A stretch of 64,000 nucleotides of DNA from Symbiodinium microadriaticum (GCA_001939145.1 LSRX01000811.1:24201-88200); one strand, 5' to 3'. Positions 1 through 11,672 are shown, counted from the first letter of the stretch. Notes: generated by a model from the letters alone, not told the origin. Numbers and translations: made by a program.

Positions 1-30
<30 letters not shown>
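1..30. repeat. (TA)n microsatellite, cut by the window start
   Basis: The window opens with about 14 TA units. Confidence 0.9.
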
Positions 31-31
<1 letters not shown>

Positions 32-185
32 ACCCACACACACATCCTAGACATCACTTAACATTATCTCTTCTTGTTTAAGCGGAGCACTCGTCGAGAA
101 ATCGCAGGATGTCGTCGAAGACCGAGGCAAGGCTCATGGAGGTGTAGCCTTCCAAAGCTTCTTATGGGGCTAGGGTGTATAGACT

Positions 186-295
186 CTAGGGGTTTAGCCG
201 TTTGGGGTTTAGGGCTTAGGGGGTTTAAGGGTTTAGGCGTTTCGGGGTTTAGGGTTTAGGGGGTTTAAGGGTTTAGGGTTTCGGGGTTTAGGGTT
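186..295 (+). repeat. Telomere-like repeat block, TTTAGGG orientation
   Basis: Degenerate units (TTTAGGG, TTTAGGGG, TTTGGGG, TTTAAGGG). A smaller CCCTAAA block follows at 464-502. Confidence 0.8.
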
Positions 296-623
296 GCAAG
301 GCGTCTTCTTGGGCTTTTCTGGCTGTAGCGGAATATCTTGGCCTTCCAGGCGGGTGATCATGTGTACCACTAAGGGCTCTGGGTCTTCAGGGCTTAGCTC
401 CCGGCCGATCGTTTCGGTTTTCGGTTGCGAGTTGTGCGACATCTCTTTAGGGTTCTAACGTTGAACCATAAACCCTAAACAACCCTAAACCCTTAACCTT
501 TAAACCCAAAAGGCTAAGCCCAAAGCCCCCTTGTCTATGGCAAAAGGCTTCATGTAAAGGATGTAGGCTCCAGCCCCCGAAAGGTCCAAGTTGAGCCCCT
601 TCACCGTTCGGGGCTTCGGGCTT

Positions 624-712
624 AGGGCCCCCTAAGGAGTTCCGTATTGGGATACCCTTATCGGATTCGAAATATAAACCACAAAAAGGAACTACTTAGG
701 GGCCTATGGGTA
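624..712. mobile_element. MITE-like inverted repeat, family M2
   Basis: The arms resemble CCCCTAAGTAGTTCC and GGAACTACTTAGGGG, with the central words GGATTCGAAATATAAACCAC. The right end reads CCTATGGGTA. The same family occurs at 19443, 43036, 44735, 47090, 50475 and 50819. Confidence 0.65.
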
Positions 713-1462
713 ACTTAGGATCCGGAGCCCGGTACACTGTACATTGATACCCGACGATGGAGCGGCCTTGATGACCAGAACAGGGTTTTGGGGGTAGGCT
801 GTCTGCTGTTCCTAAACCCTAAACCCCAACCGATGTGTTTCCCAACTCTTGCCGACCCATCTACCGCAGCACATCTGCCTCCGTGGGAGTGGTAGAGGTG
901 GTTTAAGTCAAAGGGTCCCATCTTGTCGTTCTCGTTCACGAAGTTGCAGAACTTCCTCGGTCTAAAGCCGATTGGGGTCTTATTTCTAGTGTTTTTAGCG
1001 TTTCTGGATGTGGCAAGTGCACGGAAAGTATGAGCTCGGTTTTGAAGGCTCCAGTGAACCTGTCAGTAGTACGTAAGAGTATTTCTTGATAGCCCTGTTG
1101 GACAACCATCAAACCCGCAAACAACGCTATAAGGTTTAGGGTTTAGGGTATTCTACCTGTTGAAGCCTCTGTATTGCCTCTCAGCACATTTGCCATGCTG
1201 TGAGGTCCTCATGCGAGAATGGCAGTGCTCGGAAACAGGCCTTTGGTTTGGGGCTTAGGATGGGTTTGGGGCTCAATGTTGACTAATGCAGACTTCCTCA
1301 AAATTTTGGAGGGCAAACCTTGTCCGGAAGTGCAAAGAAGCGTCAGGTGAAAAAACCGCACTCCCTCCTTGGCCAGCTGGTCGTAGATGCCCAAGTGCTG
1401 GTTGACATTCCATGGCTGATAGTAAGTCTGCAGCCTGACCAGGAGAGTGCAGGGCTGAGGTT

Positions 1463-1748
1463 TGACGGTTTGGGGTTTAGGGCTGTGGGGTTTAGGATTT
1501 AGGGACTAGGGGTTTAGGGGTTTAGGGGCTTATAAGGTTTAATTAGGGGTTTAGGGTTTAGGGTTTAGGCGTTTAGGGGTTCAGGGCTTAGGGTTGTGGG
1601 GTTTAGGTCTTAGGGTTCGTAGGGGTCTCTAAGTCTCGAGTGTTTCGGTGTTCCACAGAGTGGAGTGCGGGGTTTAAGGCTTCGGGGTGTTAGGGTTTAG
1701 GGTCTAGGGGTGTGGGGTTTAGGGGCTGAGGGCTTAGGATTCAGGCTT
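1463..1748 (+). repeat. Telomere-like repeat block, TTTAGGG orientation
   Basis: Dense degenerate units with G-number variation and interruptions such as TTATAAGGTTTAATTAGGGG. About 290 bp. Confidence 0.8.
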
Positions 1749-2643
1749 CAGGAAGTCAAAAGGATAAGGCTTCTGCGGAGTTACAGGACGTCGGGTCCAT
1801 GGAACTTCCTGGGAAGTGTCCGGGCCTCTGCGTGGAAATAGTGCGGGCCTATGGCTTTCGGAGCAAGGTTTACTTGGACCCTAAAGAACCTCCCTTTTTG
1901 GGGGTTCCCTTAATATGATTTCTTTATATAAGTCCTTGAAAAGGTAGGTTATTTGGGGTTAAGGCAAGGTTTATTGATGGGCGCAGGCTGACGCTGTAAG
2001 GGGTTTAGGGTTTAGTGTTTAGCCCTGCCTACTAATCTTTTCCGTGATTATGCCATGCTCCGCAGGTTTGTTTAAACATTATTGCTTTACCGAAGAGAAT
2101 TCCGCTGGAACAAGCCAAGAAACTACCGAGATGACACCCGCAAGCTGCACAACGAAACCCCCGAAAGACCTGCAACCCGCAACCCAAACCTCGAAATCGA
2201 AACCAAGAAACCTACACCCTAAGCTCTTAATCCTTGAACCACTATATCCCCAAAATTCTACACCCGTGAACGGTCCATTTTTGGATCCGGGCTTAGCAGT
2301 GCTAGGTTTCAGGTCTGTTGTGACTATTGTATAGTATCGACAGTACTGTGAATACAAGAGTTATAAAGGAAGACTTGTTTTCGGACATGCACCTACTTGT
2401 AAATGGCTGTAATTATGTACCATAATTAATTACCATTTACCTCTAGGTAATACTAGAAGGTCATTAGTTTACAGTCCGTACAAGGTGTCACAGGAGCGTA
2501 TGAACCCCTAGACCCCTTAAGTTTACTCCAAATTCCTCACACCTCTCTAAACTGCAAACCCTTAAAGCCTAGAGCAAACAACCAGACCCCGGAAATCTGA
2601 ACCCTGACACCTATATGCCCATAGTGGGTGGAATTTGCGTTCC

Positions 2644-2700
2644 TGACACTTTATAACCCTAAACCCTAAACCCTAAAGGCCCGAAACCCTAAACCCTTAA
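2644..2700 (-). repeat. Telomere-like repeat block, CCCTAAA orientation
   Basis: Several exact CCCTAAA units between unrecognised flanks. Confidence 0.8.
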
Positions 2701-2827
2701 ATCTGGGAGCCCTGACAACCGCCGTAAAGAATGGCACAACAAAAAGCCACGCCCGACAACCCTGCAACCGTACGGAAACCCTGCACACCGCACAGTCTCC
2801 AGAAACCGAAATTCAAATCCTCAAACC

Positions 2828-2868
2828 TGGGACCCGCATTCGTGAAAACCCCAAACCTTAAACATTGC
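2828..2868. repeat. First copy of a 37-bp direct duplicate (second at 3479)
   Basis: The string beginning GGACCCGCATTCGTGAAAAC recurs without change at 3479-3516, directly after an ambiguous base. It probably marks an assembly join rather than a biological repeat. Confidence 0.7.
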
Positions 2869-3427
2869 ACACTAGTCGCTAGTAGTTTGGAAACCCTGAT
2901 CTCTGCTTTAGAAGGTCAGCACAACACTCTATCTACCTTCCACGACCACACATAAAGCAACAGCGACAGCAACAACAAAAACCACAACGAATCCTGCAAC
3001 AATAAAAGCAACAGCCACACAACCAAAGGCTTCGAAGAACCGCTGCAGAACGTGAGAAGAAAAATCCCTGAATCCAAAACCCCTAAACCCCAGGCCACAG
3101 CCCGAAACCCTAAACACATACACCCGAGAGTCTTTGAACCCAATATCGTTGATTCAAGGAGCATGGTGTCCGTGACGAGCGATTCAAGGAAGGGGCCCAC
3201 AGCTGCCTGCGATTTTTTGTATGCGAATGTGTATGTGTATGTATGTACAGTGTATATACGTATGTATTTGTATATGGTATGATATACATGTTACGTTTAC
3301 ATATATGCAAGCTTGTTTTTGTTTTAAAGGGGCTTGCGGTTCCGGGATCAGAGGCCAAGGTTTGCGGTGTTGTGGTTCTGGACTTGTCAGGACGCTTGGC
3401 TTAGGATCTAGCGGCATGCATAGCTGC

Positions 3428-3477
3428 ATACATACATACATACATACATGCATGCATGCATGCATACATACATACAT
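3428..3477. repeat. (CATA)n/(CATG)n microsatellite
   Basis: Pattern CATA x n, CATG x 4, CATA x n, preceded by AGCTG. The same composite begins again at 3578. Confidence 0.9.
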
Positions 3478-3577
3478 NGGACCCGCATTCGTGAAAACCC
3501 CAAACCTTAAACATTTCGATGTACATATGTATATGTGTCTATTCTATGTGAGCATAAATATAAACATGAAAATAAAT
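3478..3577. other. Single N and a suspicious 100-bp insert between two identical microsatellites
   Basis: Base 3478 is N. The next 38 bases repeat 2829-2868, and the microsatellite composite then restarts. The most economical reading is a mis-joined or collapsed assembly here. Confidence 0.55.
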
Positions 3578-3782
3578 AGCTGCATACATACATACATACA
3601 TACATGCATGCATGCATGCATACATACATACATACATACATACATACATACATACATAACTACATACATACATGCATGCATGCATGCATACATACATGCA
3701 TGCAAGCATACATACATACGGATAACTACATACATGCATGCATGCATGCATGCATGCATGCATATATACATACATATGTACG
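3578..3782. repeat. Long (CATA)n/(CATG)n microsatellite
   Basis: Alternating runs of CATA and CATG for about 200 bp. All six frames are partly open and give Tyr/Ile/His/Thr or Met/Cys/Tyr/Val peptides; these are not genes. Confidence 0.9.
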
Positions 3783-4988
3783 TAGACTTACTTAGAAACT
3801 GCATGCAAGTGCATGAACACCAGCCTAACTTGCACACTTATGCACATTACCATGAAATGAACTAGATTACTGGTACAGTGCATTACAGTTACAGTACCAT
3901 GGTTGACATCGCCCTTATGCGACAGAGCCTTGCATATCATGCCACAACATGATGTGGCGGTAACATATGTTTAGCATAACAGAAACTAGACAGTATGCAC
4001 ATACCATAGCCTACCAAATGGTAACATTGTGTAATGCAGCGTAACATCGCATAGCAAAGCATAGCATCGCTTTGCATGGCACAGTATAAAACCACTACAT
4101 ACACATGTTAGCACACAAAACACCAAAACACAAAACTCGTCCCCCCCCCTCACCCACCCGGGCCCCCCTACCTTGATGTCACTCTTGAACTTGCCATAAA
4201 TCGCACCACCTCAGGAAAGCCGTCAATGTGGAGGCCGACAACCTAGATGCCTAAACAATGTCCTTCCAGCCCCACGCCCAAGTGTAAAGCCCTGATTGAG
4301 ACAGCCCCCTTAACAGGAATGCTTATAGCGATGCTGCCAAAAAGGTGCTTATAACGATACTGCCAATAAGGTCTTGAGCTAAACGGTTTCTGAATCAGGG
4401 GTCTAGATTACACTCTGAACCCAACGCCCAATCCTGACGTGGTGGCCCGCTGGAACTTGAACTTTATCAGGCAACAAGGCTTACCATCGAAGAAGCGTGC
4501 ACTGGAAGCTGCCCAATGACGCAAGAATTTCTGATCATCTGCCGAGCATGTTTCTAGGGCTTTGTCGGTGTGTGGTTTAGGTTCGGTCTAGGGTTTAGGG
4601 TTGCGGCGCGTATGGTCTAAGTCTCTGCATATGCAGTTCAAGCTCTAGGGTGAAGACTGTGAGAAGTTTTACATGCTTGTACACCTCAAAGGATTCTAGT
4701 TGCTGTTCCTAGATGTGCTCAACGACTTAACTTAGTTCTGAGGCTTTCGATTACGGCTTTCTTACGGCTACAGAGGTCATATTAAAAACGGTTCAGTAGT
4801 TGTTGACGAAGGCTTCAGTGCATCATGTGAAAAGTTAATAGGCTTAGGCTTTCGAACTAAGGTTCTGTTGCAACCATCTTTCAGGACATAGTATCGTTGC
4901 TAGGAGATGGGCTTGTCGTGCTGGCCTCGTTGTCGCTGTGCATTCCTCGTGGTACTCTTGCGACGTCCGGATGTTGTGCTCTTTGTGA

Positions 4989-5104
4989 GAGGCCCGGAAA
5001 GCCCAATACCCCTTAATTAAGGAATATAACTCAAATCATAATATTAAGGCCCCTATAATTTAAGGTATATTCCTTATTTAAGGGGTATTGGGCTCTCTGG
5101 GCTG
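4989..5104. mobile_element. MITE-like inverted repeat, family M5
   Basis: Terminal arms of about 28 bp: AGCCCAATACCCCTTAATTA at the left and its near-complement ending in AAGGGGTATTGGGCT at the right, with an AT-rich centre containing TTAAGGCCCCTATAA. A single right-type arm occurs at 43374-43412. No coding capacity. Confidence 0.7.
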
Positions 5105-5354
5105 GCATTGACAACGAGATGACTGCACCGCTCTCCTCGAAAACCCGGCTGTAATCGCCCTGCACACACACTCCCCCCGCCCAAAGCAAGGAACACGACA
5201 CCGCAACCCGAACTCCCTAAACCTCAAAGCTTGAGAGAAGCCCAACATGTCAAAATTTCAATCTGGGCGTCATCGGCCACGATGGCTCCTTGGCTGACTG
5301 AGCCGACCCCCGGCAAGATTAGCGAGATCCCGGAATGTAGCACCTACTCTTCCG

Positions 5355-5762
5355 GTTTAGGGTTTAGGGTTTGGGGTTTAGGGGTTTAGGGTTTAGGGTT
5401 AGCACCGATTCTTCCGGTAATCTGCTTTATGGTTGCCATCCTCGAAACCCCAAAACCAGGTACTGTAAGGTAACCAACAATAAAACAAAAGGAATCCAGG
5501 GTCAAAGTCTCTACAAGACCTGCCATGCATACGGTTTAGAGCTTCGGCCCAGTTACCTGGGCCCCACCGTGTTTTTTCCGACTCCTTCCCAGTTAACCTT
5601 TAAGCAAGCGTATTGCCGGCAAAAAAACCCAGCCTCGACGCTGAACCCCAAAACCTTTCGGCTTTGCCAAAAAATATCCCTGACCGCACGACCCAAAGCC
5701 CGATATTCTGAACAGACTCATTTAGTGTTTAGGGTTTAGGGTTTTGGGTTTAAGGTTTAGGC
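5355..5762 (+). repeat. Two TTTAGGG-type blocks bracketing 300 bp of unrecognised DNA
   Basis: Blocks at 5355-5401 and 5725-5762, both in TTTAGGG orientation. The DNA between them is open in one plus frame (5371-5739), but that frame runs through both repeats and shows no domain. Confidence 0.6.
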
Positions 5763-5895
5763 TGAACCCACTGAACTCTAGACTGCCATGCTTGCTATAA
5801 CCACTTGTAAATCTGGCTGGAGTTTTTTTACAGGTAGTCACCCTAAGCACTATACCCTAACCCCCCGAAACCTAAATTCGGTAAACCCTGAACTC

Positions 5896-6345
5896 GCTAA
5901 GCACCCTAAACCCTAAGCCCTAAGCCCTAAACCCTAAGCCCTAAACCCCTAAACCCCTAAACCCTAAACCTAAACCCTAAGCCCTAGAACCTAAAGCCCT
6001 AAGCCATAAACCCTAAGCCCTAAACCCTAAAACCCCAAACCCTCAACCCTAAACCCCAAAGCCCTAAACCCTAAACCCCTAAACCCTAAACCCTAAACCC
6101 CTAAACCCTAAACCCTAAACCCTAAAACCCCAAAAAACCCTAAACCCCAAAGCCCTAAACCCCCAAGCCCTAAACCCTAAACCCTAAACCCCTAAACCCT
6201 AAACCCTAAACCCCTAAACCCTAAACCCTAAAACCAAAAAAAAACTAAACCCCTAAGCCCTAAACCCTAACCCCGAAACCCTGAACCCTCAACCCTAAAC
6301 CCCTAAACCCCTAAACCCCTAAACCCTAAAGCCCTAAAGCCGCCG
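5896..6345 (-). repeat. Largest CCCTAAA block in the window
   Basis: About 450 bp of CCCTAAA, CCCCTAAA, GCCCTAAA and AACCCC variants, the longest nearly continuous telomere-like array here. Confidence 0.9.
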
Positions 6346-6408
6346 AAGGCTCATCGACTTCACGGCTCCCGAGTTGTGGCTTCCGGGCAGCATGAGACCT
6401 CCCGTTTT

Positions 6409-6572
6409 GGGGGTTTTAAGGGGGGTTTTAGTGGGTTTATAGGGCTTTTGAGGGTTTTAGGGAGTTTAGGGGTTTTAGGGGTTTAGGGGTGTTTAGGGGT
6501 TTAGGGAGTTTAGGGTTTTAGGGGTTTAGGGGTTTAGGGCAATTTAGGGGTTTAGGGGCTTAGGGTTTAGGG
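6409..6572 (+). repeat. TTTAGGG block facing the previous array
   Basis: G-rich units (GGGGTTTTAGGG, TTTAGGGG). It is separated from the CCCTAAA array at 5896-6345 by only about 65 bp of GC-rich unique sequence, so the two arrays point outward. Confidence 0.85.
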
Positions 6573-6718
6573 TTTAGAAGTTGGAAGAGAGTTGCACGGT
6601 ATTTTTCATGATTGTGCGAATGAATCCTGAAGGAAGAGTGCTCGCACTTACTCCGACCTCTGAGCTACAATGAAAGCCCCTCTGCATTTCACGGCATACC
6701 TAGACTAACCTATCATGT

Positions 6719-6804
6719 ACCCAGGTACCTTTAAAAGGGATATGACACTAAAAGATTGGTACGATTGAAATTGTAAAAGTACCATGGTTACTCTAGGTTC
6801 AACG
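6719..6804. mobile_element. MITE-like inverted repeat, family M7
   Basis: Left arm AGGTACCTTTAAAAGGGATA, right arm AAAAGTACCATGGTTACTC. Related segments lie at 14604-14690 and 46730-46815. Confidence 0.45.
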
Positions 6805-7039
6805 ACCCGAAGCCCTGCTGTAAAAAAAGCAGTAAAATCCGTCCCAACCCTCGCAGAACCCAGCCAAACCCTAAACCCTAAACCCCTAATCCCCGAAACC
6901 CCAAACCCCTGAACCCTAAGCCCCGAAAACCCTACAACCCAAACCCTGCCAAAGAGTAAAAATCTTCAGAGTTCCAGACAAGCCGCCCACGATTTGTCGA
7001 TCCTTGATCCTCAGCGAAGATCAGGGGCTAAGAGGGCGA

Positions 7040-7150
7040 GGGTTTTGGGTTGGGGTTTAGGGTTTAGGGTTCAGGGCTTAGGTTTTTAGGGTTTAGGGTG
7101 TCGGGTTGGGGTTAAGGGTTTAGGGTTTAGGGTTTAGGGTTTAGGGCTTG
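7040..7150 (+). repeat. Telomere-like repeat block, TTTAGGG orientation
   Basis: Many exact TTTAGGG units with TTGGGG interruptions; a CCCTAAA block lies just upstream at 6864-6945. Confidence 0.8.
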
Positions 7151-7555
7151 GGGTTGGGGCTTTTGCCTGGCGCCGAGAAGTTATATCGTATGATGACGTT
7201 GCATGTTCAATGGCGAAGGTAGGTGTTTGGAGTTCAGGCAATGACAACCCTATCAGACTCCTCCATGCAGCCCTGGTAGAACCCCTTGTAGAATGCTTGC
7301 TCATGGTGAGAGGCCCATAAACCATTAAAACTAAAAACCTCAAAGGAACCTCTTATCTGCCATACAGCTTTTAAGCCCGAAAACCTTAACAATTAGGCCC
7401 GAGAAACCCTAAACCTCTGCACAAAAGCCGGCCCAGGAACCCTAAACCCTAAGCCTGCCAAGGAACCACGGCCACATCTCCTCCATCCAGGTCTCAGCAG
7501 AGGGCGGTGGGCAGTACTCCGCGAGCGCGCGTGCGGCCTAGGGCTCGAACAATAT

Positions 7556-7722
7556 GTCGGGTTTAGGGCTTTTCGAACAAAATGTCGGGTTTAGGGCTTT
7601 AAGGTTTGGGCTTTAAGGCTTAGGGCTTTGGGTTTAGGGTTTAGGGTTTAGGGGTTTAGGGTTTAGGGCTTTAGGGTTTAGGGGCTGAGGGTTCAAGGCT
7701 TAGGGTTTGGGGTTTAGGATAT
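7556..7722 (+). repeat. Telomere-like repeat block, TTTAGGG orientation
   Basis: Includes a local duplication of a unit beginning GAACAA(T/A)ATGTCGGGTTTA at 7548-7595, then regular telomere-like units. Confidence 0.8.
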
Positions 7723-7827
7723 GGGTAGTCCTCTAAATTAGGGTCCCTTTAAGGTTCCTTTTCATAAGAATGCCGTACCATATTGGGGACCTTAAAAGGG
7801 ACCCTTTCCTAATAACCGACCCATATA
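7719..7827. mobile_element. MITE-like inverted repeat, family M3
   Basis: The left end ATATGGGTAGTCCTCTAAAT and the right end ...CCGACCCATATA are inverted. The centre has AAGAATGCCGTACCATATTG followed by GGGGACC. Other copies: 36929, 37068, 51988, 59549, 59793. Confidence 0.65.
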
Positions 7828-7859
7828 ACCCTAAACCCTAAACCTTAAACCCTCAACCC

Positions 7860-8160
7860 TCAACCCATTTCGCCATAAACCTTAAACCCTAAACGGTCTC
7901 TTCTAGGATATAGGGTTCGGGCCTGCGGTCCAGGGGTTTGGGGGTTCGGGCTCAGCCTTGTGTGCCCTGCAGTGGAGCAGGATGCGTCAGGTGCCACTAA
8001 TCTAGGGGCCTTCATAGTTAGACTAGGGTTTTGAGGGTATATTCTACTATAACTACGATAAGGACCACCCACCCCCCCCCCTCTAATTATTATTATTATT
8101 ATTAAATGTATTATTTAGGCCCCTATATTTTCCACCGAAGATTACGGATTACAGAGTATG
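7860..8160. mobile_element. Region with a MITE-like copy of family M4 and an (ATT)n run
   Basis: 8001-8126 is the M4 copy: TAGGGGCCTTCATAGTTAGA at the left, TTATTTAGGCCCCTATA at the right, with an (ATT)n run at 8084-8106 replacing part of the right arm. Confidence 0.55.
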
Positions 8161-8788
8161 TCAGCGCCCTCTTGAGCTGGCAGGTACCGGTCCTGGACGC
8201 TGACCACACTGCCCCTGGCCCCTGCATGTCAGTTTTGACACATCAGAAACTACCGGATTGACATTCGATGACGGTGTTCTCGTGATGCCTGAAAAGGAGA
8301 CCCTAAACCCTACCTTCAGACGGATCTTCTGCAAGGATGTCCCATTCAGAGAACTACAAGGTCGGACCAAACGCCCGGGCCGGTGTCGAAACGTCGTGAT
8401 GTCTATTGGCAGTCCACTGTCGTTGAAGACATAAACTTAAACGAGACATGTTGGGAGTAACGGCCTATGCCTAACCCTACACCCTAAACAGCTTGCAGGC
8501 GAGCTGCGCGCTGCAAGTTACAATACATGGAGGTTCAGGCTACCGGATGCAGGATGACTGCAGAGGCCTGATTTCCCAGCATCCGGAGACTGAAACACAA
8601 CCGTCTGACCATCGCTTTCCGATTGTATGCTTGAGTCTAGGAAGAATAAAGCGAGGAGTTGAGACAAACACCTTAAATTATCCCCTGTCGATGTGCTTCT
8701 GCCCCTCTTGGTACAAGCACTTGCCATCGCAGTTGCAAGACTAAGGGAGGATAATACATCCTAACAGAGCTCACCTCGGCACTTGGCA

Positions 8789-8907
8789 ATATAGGGGCCT
8801 TAATGATTAGAAGAGGGTTTTGGGGCCATGGGTCCATAAATATAATAAGGACCCCCCCCAAAAAAAAGAAAATACGTATTAATTAGTAATATATTTTCGG
8901 CCCCTAC
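8789..8907. mobile_element. MITE-like inverted repeat, family M4
   Basis: Left end AATATAGGGGCCTTAATGAT followed by AGGGTTTTGGGG; the right end reads TTCGGCCCCTA. The A/C-rich centre contains ATAAGGACCCC. Confidence 0.6.
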
Positions 8908-9002
8908 AGTAGCGCGTCTTACTGTTTATGCAAATTCAGGCTGAAAAAAAACTAAGCTCGCTAAACCCTCAGAGCAGCCTTTGCAACTTTCAGGACTTGT
9001 CG

Positions 9003-9206
9003 GCATTTAGGGCTTAGGGGCTTAGGGTTTAAGGCCTTAGGGTTTAGGGTCGTAGGGTTTAAGGTTTAGGGTATACTTGGATCCTAACTCCATCCATGTA
9101 GAGTCGAATGGCTCTCATTAAGAAGAAAGGGCTTTTGCTTTTAGGGTTTTGGGCTCCCTAAACCCTAAACCCTAAAACCTAAGCCCGAAAACCCTAAACC
9201 CTAAAT
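9003..9206. repeat. TTTAGGG block then CCCTAAA block
   Basis: 9003-9072 is TTTAGGG-type; 9155-9206 is CCCTAAA-type. About 80 bp of unique sequence lie between them. Confidence 0.75.
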
Positions 9207-9311
9207 TTCTAGGAGTGAACATCGAATTGCCCCTAGGTCAGCCAAAGGCCTTTCCTTGGATTTCAGCTTTGGATTTTGGGCCTTAAGGTCTATAATGACT
9301 AATGAATATAA

Positions 9312-9400
9312 TGTAGGGGCTTTAATAATTAGAATAGGGTTTTGGGGTATGTTCTGCTATAAATACGATAAGGAAACCCCAAAATAATATAGGGTCTTTA
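9312..9400. mobile_element. MITE-like sequence, family M4, degenerate right arm
   Basis: Left end TGTAGGGGCTTTAATAATTA followed by AGGGTTTTGGGG and TGCTATAAATACGATAAGG, as in the copy at 8001. The right arm is reduced to AATAATATAGGGTC. Confidence 0.5.
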
Positions 9401-9511
9401 AGCTCCGGTGCAATCAAGAAGAACAGCCTAATCTTAACTACAGTAACTACATCCAGGCAGAGCAATTCCCCATCTCCACCCGAAGACAAAGCAAGTGACC
9501 AGCCCAGAAAT

Positions 9512-10170
9512 GCTAAACCCCTAACCCTAAACCCTAGACCCTATAAACCCTAAGCCCTAAACCCCTAAACCCTAAACCCCGGCCTCAAGCCCTTCCCAAC
9601 TCCTAACTAGACCCGATGCCAGGGGGCACATACCACGAGCACAAGACGCACCATGGCCAGCTGCTGACGGCTTTATGCTTGCTGCGGCTCCGAAGGCTGA
9701 AACTTTGCGGCTTTGGGCATGCGTAGCGAGATGCCGTGGCATCTGTTTAGGGTTTGGGGGTTTAGGGTTTAGGCTTACGGGTTTTTGGGATTTTCGTATT
9801 TGCAGCTGCATGCATAAAGTAGCTCTTATACTGCTTTAACCCTTAGAGTAACTCTGGCTCTTAACAAGCAAACCCTAAACCCTAAAACCTAGACCCTAAA
9901 ACCTAAACCCTAAAGGTACAGAGCCCTAAACCCTAAACCCTAATGGGCCCTTTTTTTGCTTTTTTTTTGCATCTTCGACTACGTGGGCCATGGCCTCCTG
10001 GGTGAGCCAAGGCTTCGACGTCGAAGAGGGTCTACGGCTTTTAGGGTGTAGGGTATCTTAGGGGCTTTTGGGGTTTAGGGCTTTTTGGGGCTTTTGGGGT
10101 TTAGGGCTTTTTGGGGCTTTTAGGGTTTAGGGCTTCTAGGGTTTGGGGTTTAGGGCTTTTTGGGGGCTTT
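9512..10170. repeat. Series of telomere-like blocks in changing orientation
   Basis: 9512-9588 CCCTAAA; 9747-9775 TTTAGGG; 9868-9945 CCCTAAA; 10036-10170 TTTAGGG with a repeated unit of about 32 bp (GGGCTTTTTGGGGCTTTTGG). Unrecognised DNA lies between. Confidence 0.75.
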
Positions 10171-10427
10171 TTGGGTTTAAAAGTTCAGTGAAGATTTGTG
10201 TTAAAGATTTGGTTTCGGCTCCTTGAAGGGATCGCTTCATCGTGTCAGGGTTTTGTTCAGGGTGTTTCTGACTTTTGCAGGGTGCCTTTATGAGTGGATA
10301 AGGATGTCTGAGACGCTTGGGGCTTGTGAGGTTTTGAGGCTTGCACGTGGAACCAGGAAGAGTGGTACCAGGACTCTGTATCTGTGTGCTTTATCACTTC
10401 AAGACGCCAGACACCAAATCCGAAAGC

Positions 10428-10692
10428 CCTAAACGGCCCTAAACCCTAAACCCCTTATAAGCCCTAAACCCTGCAAACCCTAAACCCTATAAGCCCTAAA
10501 CCCCTAAGCCCTGAACCCCAGAGCCTGATACTCTGAACCCATAGAGCACAGAGACGGGCTTTGTTCTTGCGTCAGGAGTAGCTACACGAAGCTTCCTGAC
10601 CGGCTAGGCCGCTGCCGCACTCCTCACATGCCAAGGCTGGCTCTTTAGGGTTTAGGGTTTAGGGGTTTAGGGGTTTGGGGTCTAGGGTTTAA
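10428..10692. repeat. CCCTAAA block (10428-10512) and TTTAGGG block (10645-10692)
   Basis: The two blocks flank about 130 bp without telomere-like units. They face outward. Confidence 0.7.
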
Positions 10693-11351
10693 GAATCCCT
10701 GATTCTCCTGACGGGGATAACCCCGACTTAGTGGACTTGGACATTGTAGATAAGGATACGCTGTGCAAGGAAAGTTGTTTCGGCTATGAGTCAACGATTT
10801 CGGGATTTGGGGTTTAGGTTTTTGGCTAGTACACACATACACCCATGCCAACATACATGCAAGCATGCATGCATGCAGACGGACGGACGGAGGGACGGAC
10901 GGAGGGACAGAGTATACATATGGGTACCCATGTACATTCTACAAGCGCCCCTCGGGCAGATATGCTTCCGGCCTGGGCCACATGGCAGCTTTCGCACAAA
11001 CTCTGCTTGGGAGCGATGTGATCTCCTAAGCCCTGCACCCCTCACCTCATCTTCTTCAAGCCTAGCTCTTCGGACTCCACACCCTAAACCCTAAATCCCT
11101 AAACCGTTTAGCCTAAACCCTCAACCCTAGACCCTAGACCCTAAAGCTTGCAAGCAGCTTTAAACTTCTTAAAACCTTACTATACTCACAAGTTCCCCGG
11201 ATCCTCCTTTTGTCCGCCTTATTAAACCCTACTCCTCCCAAACCCCCAAACCCTAAAAACGCTTAACCCTACACCCCCAAAGCCGAGGCCACTGAGACCC
11301 CAATTCCGTTCACTGAAGACATGAAATCTTAGACGAACTCCATACACTGAA

Positions 11352-11672
11352 GCCTAACCCTAAACCCTGAACCCTGAATCCTAAACCCTAGACCTCAAAC
11401 CCTAAATCCTAAACTCTAAACCCTAAATCCTGAACCCTAAACCCTAAATCCTGAACCCTGAACCCAAAGCCGCAACCCCCTAGCCAGCAGGGCCCCGTCC
11501 TGAGGCTTTTGGTTTTGCCTCAAGGCTTCGGGCCAGCCGCGAGGCTTGAAATGCACCTGAAAGGTTGCTGGTTTAGGGTTTAGGGTTTAGGGTTTTAGGG
11601 TTTAGGGTTTTAGGGTTTAGGGTTTAGGGTTTAGAGTTTAGGGTTTAGAGTTTAGGGTTTAGGGCTTAGGGT
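11352..11672. repeat. CCCTAAA/CCTAAAT block and TTTAGGG block
   Basis: 11352-11470 contains CCCTAAATCCTGAACCC variants; 11570-11672 is a clean TTTAGGG array. About 100 bp of GC-rich unique sequence separate them. Confidence 0.8.

Larger units (their letters stand above)
31..5300. other. Intergenic mosaic, no gene recognised
   Basis: Apart from the repeats listed separately, this stretch holds unrecognised low-complexity to unique DNA. Short reading frames here are translations of telomere-like repeats (GLGFRV-type peptides) or of CATA/CATG microsatellites. 3850-4130 is A/C-rich with recurring CATA and GCATAGC words. A C-rich run lies at 4141-4170. Confidence 0.6.

Noticed and set aside
74..442. 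Small proteins with GLGFRV or NPKP repeats, here and throughout
   Set aside because: Translations of TTTAGGG and CCCTAAA units.
3052..3865. Proteins made of Tyr-Ile-His-Thr or Met-Cys-Tyr-Val repeats
   Set aside because: Translations of CATA/CATG microsatellites; one also crosses the N at 3478.
5896..6345. A true chromosome end
   Set aside because: The array is degenerate, internal, and followed by another array in the opposite orientation and by 57 kb of sequence.
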